Shown here: one piece after another, positions 3,654 to 5,927 of the stretch
Position numbering within the stretch: the stretch's first letter is position 1
Layout of the letters: the number at the start of each line of letters is the position of its first letter
NCBI GenBank assembly: GCA_946481615.1
Contig: CAMLOR010000213.1
Location: forward strand, 1 to 5,927
DNA: 5,927 bases
Reading direction: 5' to 3'
From: an uncultured Aquimonas sp.
GTDB lineage: Bacteria > Pseudomonadota > Gammaproteobacteria > Xanthomonadales > Xanthomonadaceae
Notes under the pieces: generated by a model
What the model saw: the letters and a program-made list of their open reading frames with translations, nothing else
Told to the model about the DNA's origin: nothing
The model's database searches: none
Made by a program: the position numbers and the translations under genes

Positions 3654-5491
3654 CATTCGAAACCGTTGCGGAACAGCGCGGCGGCGTCGGGCACCGGCGC
3701 CGCCAGCGTGTACGACGCGGGCGTACCCGGCTCCGCGACCGCCAGCTCCACGCCGCCCGGACCCGGGGCGGACGTGCTCACCACGCTGAAACTCACCAGG
3801 CGCCCCCAGTCGAGCGTGGCGGCCGGCGTGGACCAGGCGATGGAATCGGCGTCCACCGTGGAGGTCCAATCGTTGGCGGCGAGATCGTCGCCATCGAAGA
3901 AGGCCGAGGTGTCGGCGGTGGCGCCGTTGGCCAGCGCGAACGTCGCGCCGGAGAAACCGAAGTTGCGCAGCACCCGCAGGTTGGGCTCCGCACTCTGCGT
4001 CACGGCGCGCGAGAAATCGAAGTTCATCAGCGCGTAGTCGTAGCGCCAGCGCAGATCGGGCAGTTGCCGCACGCGCGAGGCAAGCACCACGGTGCCCTCG
4101 GCACTCGCCAACTCGGCGCGCTGCGTGAACGTTCCCGCGGGCGCTGCCGCCAGCCAGCGGTCGATCACCGCGCCGGGCACGAACACCCCGGCCGGACCGA
4201 CGCTCCAGGCGGTGTTGGCGAACTGCGGCGCCAGCGTGCGCGAACCCATGGTGTTGTAGATGTCCTGGTCGTCGCGCACGACGTACCAGGCATCGAGCAG
4301 ATAGGTCGCACCCGGATTGGCGGCGGGGTCGACATCGCTCTCGCGCACCACCAGGCGATGGCGATAGGCGTCGTCGGCCGGCGGCGCATCCTGGACGCCA
4401 TCGCATCCCGCATCGCCCGATGCATTGACGACATCGTCGTAGACCGAACCGCAGCGGCCCCATACGCCGGACGCGGGAACCACTTCCGAACGCGGACCGA
4501 GCGCGAACGCGAAATCGTTGCTGGCCGCGTTGTAGAGATCCTGGCAGCCGCGTCCGAGGATGTGCGAGTTGAAGCAGGCTTCCGAGCATTGCTCGTTGGA
4601 GGTGGCGAAGGCGTGCTTGAGTCCCGAGCGTCCGATCTGCTCGACGACGCCATCGGCATCGAAGCGGTAAAGGTTCCAGACCAGATAGGGATGCTGGTCG
4701 TTGCCGTAGGGCGGGAACGTGCCCGAGAACTTGGTGTACCAGGGCACTTCGCTGGCGTTCTCCGCCGTGCTGTTGCGCAGCGTGGCGGAGGGCACGATCA
4801 CCATCTCGCCTTCGGTGCCGCCGGGGCCGTCGCAGCTCGCGGAGCCCGACACGCGGCGACAGCGCGCCACGTCGAGGGTGTCGATGGAACGCAGCATCAC
4901 GTCGGTGACATAGCCCGGCGTGCCGGGCCAGTTCGGCACGGAACACGATTTCGCCACCGGTTCTGCCTTGGGCAGCGCCATCGGCAACTGCAGGCGCGCG
5001 TTGCCGAGCAGCTGTCCGGCTTCGCCCTGCCCGCTCCATTCCGCCAGTGCCGCTGCGCTTCGCACGTCGGCAGTCAGGAGGCTGAGGCCGTGGCTCGCGA
5101 CATCCGGCGAACGCATGCCATGCGTGATGACGAACCACGGGTTGCCCTTGGCATCGACGGCCTGCCAACCGAGCGCCTCATCGGGCGAGGGTTCCAGGCG
5201 CAGCAGCGGCGTGCGCGCGCCGTCCGCGCGCAGCAGCGAGAACGCCGGCAGACCGAGCGAACCGCCGAGCAGGCGCGTGGGCGCGCGGTCGGCGAGCTCC
5301 ACGCCGATGGATTTGCGCGGTGTCAGCGGCAGCGCCCATTCGCTGCCGGCCGGCCATTCGACGGCACGGCGCACGCCCAGGCGCTGCAGTGCGTCGTGAT
5401 CGGGGCGCAGCCAGAGCATGCCGCCGTGAGAGGCGGTCGCGGTGGGAGGGGGGGCGGCCGCGAGCGCCGCCGCCAGCACGATCCCGAACAC
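3653..5491 (-). CDS. Large exported protein of unknown function with C-terminal LFRNGFE tail
   Basis: The protein has 612 residues starting at GTG 5491, which directly follows the clpA stop in the same frame, so no earlier start exists; the next ATG (codon 25) would remove the signal peptide. Residues 1-20 look like a Sec signal peptide (hydrophobic 2-13, Ala18-Thr-Ala20 site) but contain no Lys or Arg, which is unusual. Residues 25-180 are a variable N-terminal region. Residues about 183-365 hold all eight cysteines (183, 211, 220, 302, 306, 316, 347, 363), suggesting disulfides. The core includes Gln-Ile-Gly-Arg-Ser-Gly-Leu-Lys-His-Ala-Phe (285-295) and Leu-Gly-Pro-Arg-Ser-Glu-Val (331-337). 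The C-terminal third has Trp-Arg-Tyr-Asp-Tyr-Ala-Leu-Met-Asn (482-490), Leu-Asp-Trp-Gly-Arg-Leu-Val-Ser-Phe (560-568), and ends in Ala-Leu-Phe-Arg-Asn-Gly-Phe-Glu. These segments resemble uncharacterised secreted proteins I recall from Planctomycetes and other environmental bacteria. No catalytic motif is recognised. It is probably co-transcribed with clpA. Confidence 0.85.
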   Translation of the reverse strand: MFGIVLAAALAAAPPPTATASHGGMLWLRPDHDALQRLGVRRAVEWPAGSEWALPLTPRKSIGVELADRAPTRLLGGSLGLPAFSLLRADGARTPLLRLEPSPDEALGWQAVDAKGNPWFVITHGMRSPDVASHGLSLLTADVRSAAALAEWSGQGEAGQLLGNARLQLPMALPKAEPVAKSCSVPNWPGTPGYVTDVMLRSIDTLDVARCRRVSGSASCDGPGGTEGEMVIVPSATLRNSTAENASEVPWYTKFSGTFPPYGNDQHPYLVWNLYRFDADGVVEQIGRSGLKHAFATSNEQCSEACFNSHILGRGCQDLYNAASNDFAFALGPRSEVVPASGVWGRCGSVYDDVVNASGDAGCDGVQDAPPADDAYRHRLVVRESDVDPAANPGATYLLDAWYVVRDDQDIYNTMGSRTLAPQFANTAWSVGPAGVFVPGAVIDRWLAAAPAGTFTQRAELASAEGTVVLASRVRQLPDLRWRYDYALMNFDFSRAVTQSAEPNLRVLRNFGFSGATFALANGATADTSAFFDGDDLAANDWTSTVDADSIAWSTPAATLDWGRLVSFSVVSTSAPGPGGVELAVAEPGTPASYTLAAPVPDAAALFRNGFE

Positions 5492-5927
5492 TCAGTCGAC
5501 CGTCGCCGGGAGGAGCTTCTCCGGCTCCTCGTGCGCTTCGACGTGCAGCTGGCCTTCGCGCACCGAGACGTTCACCCGGCCGCCGCCGACCAGCTTGCCG
5601 AACAGCAGTTCGTCGGCCAGCGGGCGCTTGATCTTCTCCTGCAGCACGCGCGCCATCGGGCGCGCACCCATCTGCGGATCGAAGCCATGCTCGGCCAGCC
5701 AGCGCCGCGCTTCCGGATCGACGTTGAGCGCCACGTGCTTCTCGTGCAGCTGCATCTCGAGCTCGATGATGAACTTGTCGACGACGCGCAGGATGTGGTC
5801 GAAGTCCAGGCCCTTGAACTGGATCACCGCGTCGAGGCGGTTGCGGAACTCGGGAGTGAAGGACTTGCGGATCACTTCCATCGCGTCGGTGCTGTGGTTC
5901 TGCTCGACGAAGCCCATGGTGCGGCGC
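5492..5927 (-). CDS. clpA: ATP-dependent Clp protease ATP-binding subunit ClpA, C-terminal fragment (partial at the window edge)
   Basis: ClpA is the hexameric AAA+ unfoldase that feeds substrates to ClpP; with the adaptor ClpS it degrades N-degron proteins, including those made by Aat. About 144 C-terminal residues are visible, reading off the window end as Ala-Arg-Thr-Met-Gly-Phe. They cover the end of the second AAA+ module: Phe-Thr-Pro-Glu-Phe-Arg-Asn-Arg-Leu-Asp, the arginine-finger segment, then the small C-terminal domain with Met-Gly-Ala-Arg-Pro-Met-Ala-Arg, the sensor-2 motif. Close identity to E. coli ClpA, including Asn-His-Ser-Thr-Asp-Ala-Met-Glu and Ala-Asp-Glu-Leu-Leu-Phe-Gly, separates it from ClpB and ClpC. 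The Met at 5917 is internal, not a start. The gene ends at TGA 5492-5494 and abuts the next gene without a spacer. Walker motifs, the ClpP-binding loop and any upstream clpS lie beyond the window. Confidence 0.97.
   Translation of the reverse strand, partial: RRTMGFVEQNHSTDAMEVIRKSFTPEFRNRLDAVIQFKGLDFDHILRVVDKFIIELEMQLHEKHVALNVDPEARRWLAEHGFDPQMGARPMARVLQEKIKRPLADELLFGKLVGGGRVNVSVREGQLHVEAHEEPEKLLPATVD

Noticed and set aside
3612..5168. Alternative minus-strand frame over the 612-residue gene
   Set aside because: Arg-rich shadow without recognisable domains. The accepted frame has a signal peptide, a cysteine-rich core and segments resembling a protein family.
5441..5458. G-quadruplex on the plus strand at the G-rich run
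   Set aside because: Tract spacing supports at best a two-layer quadruplex, and the run is explained by Ala-Pro codons on the other strand.

Overview
The window (about two-thirds G+C) looks like a chromosomal segment of a gammaproteobacterium of the Lysobacterales/Xanthomonadales (Lysobacter, Dokdonella or Rhodanobacter-like). The evidence is the aat-infA pair running toward clpA, an arrangement conserved across gammaproteobacteria; very high similarity of InfA, Aat and ClpA to their E. coli counterparts; a FemAB-like acyltransferase immediately before aat; and G+C-rich coding. The assignment to order is inference.

Layout. 1-1233 (+): end of a FemAB-like acyltransferase gene, then aat (leucyl/phenylalanyl-tRNA-protein transferase), overlapping it by 32 bp, then infA (translation initiation factor IF-1). 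1243-3075 (-): a gene for an exported five-haem c-type cytochrome, converging on infA with only 9 bp between the stop codons. 3076-3270: a 195-bp divergent intergenic region with a possible leaderless-type promoter for the cytochrome and an 18-bp perfect palindrome. 3271-3642 (+): a small exported four-cysteine protein with a good Shine-Dalgarno site. 3653-5491 (-): a 612-residue exported protein of unknown function ending in Leu-Phe-Arg-Asn-Gly-Phe-Glu, converging on the small gene with 10 bp between stops. 5492-5927 (-): the C-terminal end of clpA, whose TGA stop directly abuts the GTG start of the 612-residue gene in the same reading frame.

How it fits together. Aat adds Leu or Phe to proteins with N-terminal Lys or Arg, creating N-degrons that ClpS delivers to ClpA-ClpP, so the two ends of the window belong to one proteolytic pathway (family knowledge). 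In E. coli little more than a serine tRNA gene separates infA from clpA. Here about 4.25 kb lie between them, carrying three genes whose products all have signal peptides. They look like an accessory block set into a housekeeping neighbourhood. Whether the cytochrome and the two unknown exported proteins act together is not shown by the sequence: they are on different strands and do not form one operon.

No tRNA, rRNA, CRISPR array, insertion sequence or phage gene was recognised. The strongest leads for new biology are the 612-residue protein with its C-terminal tail and unusual junction with clpA, and the five-haem cytochrome with an Asp-rich insertion.
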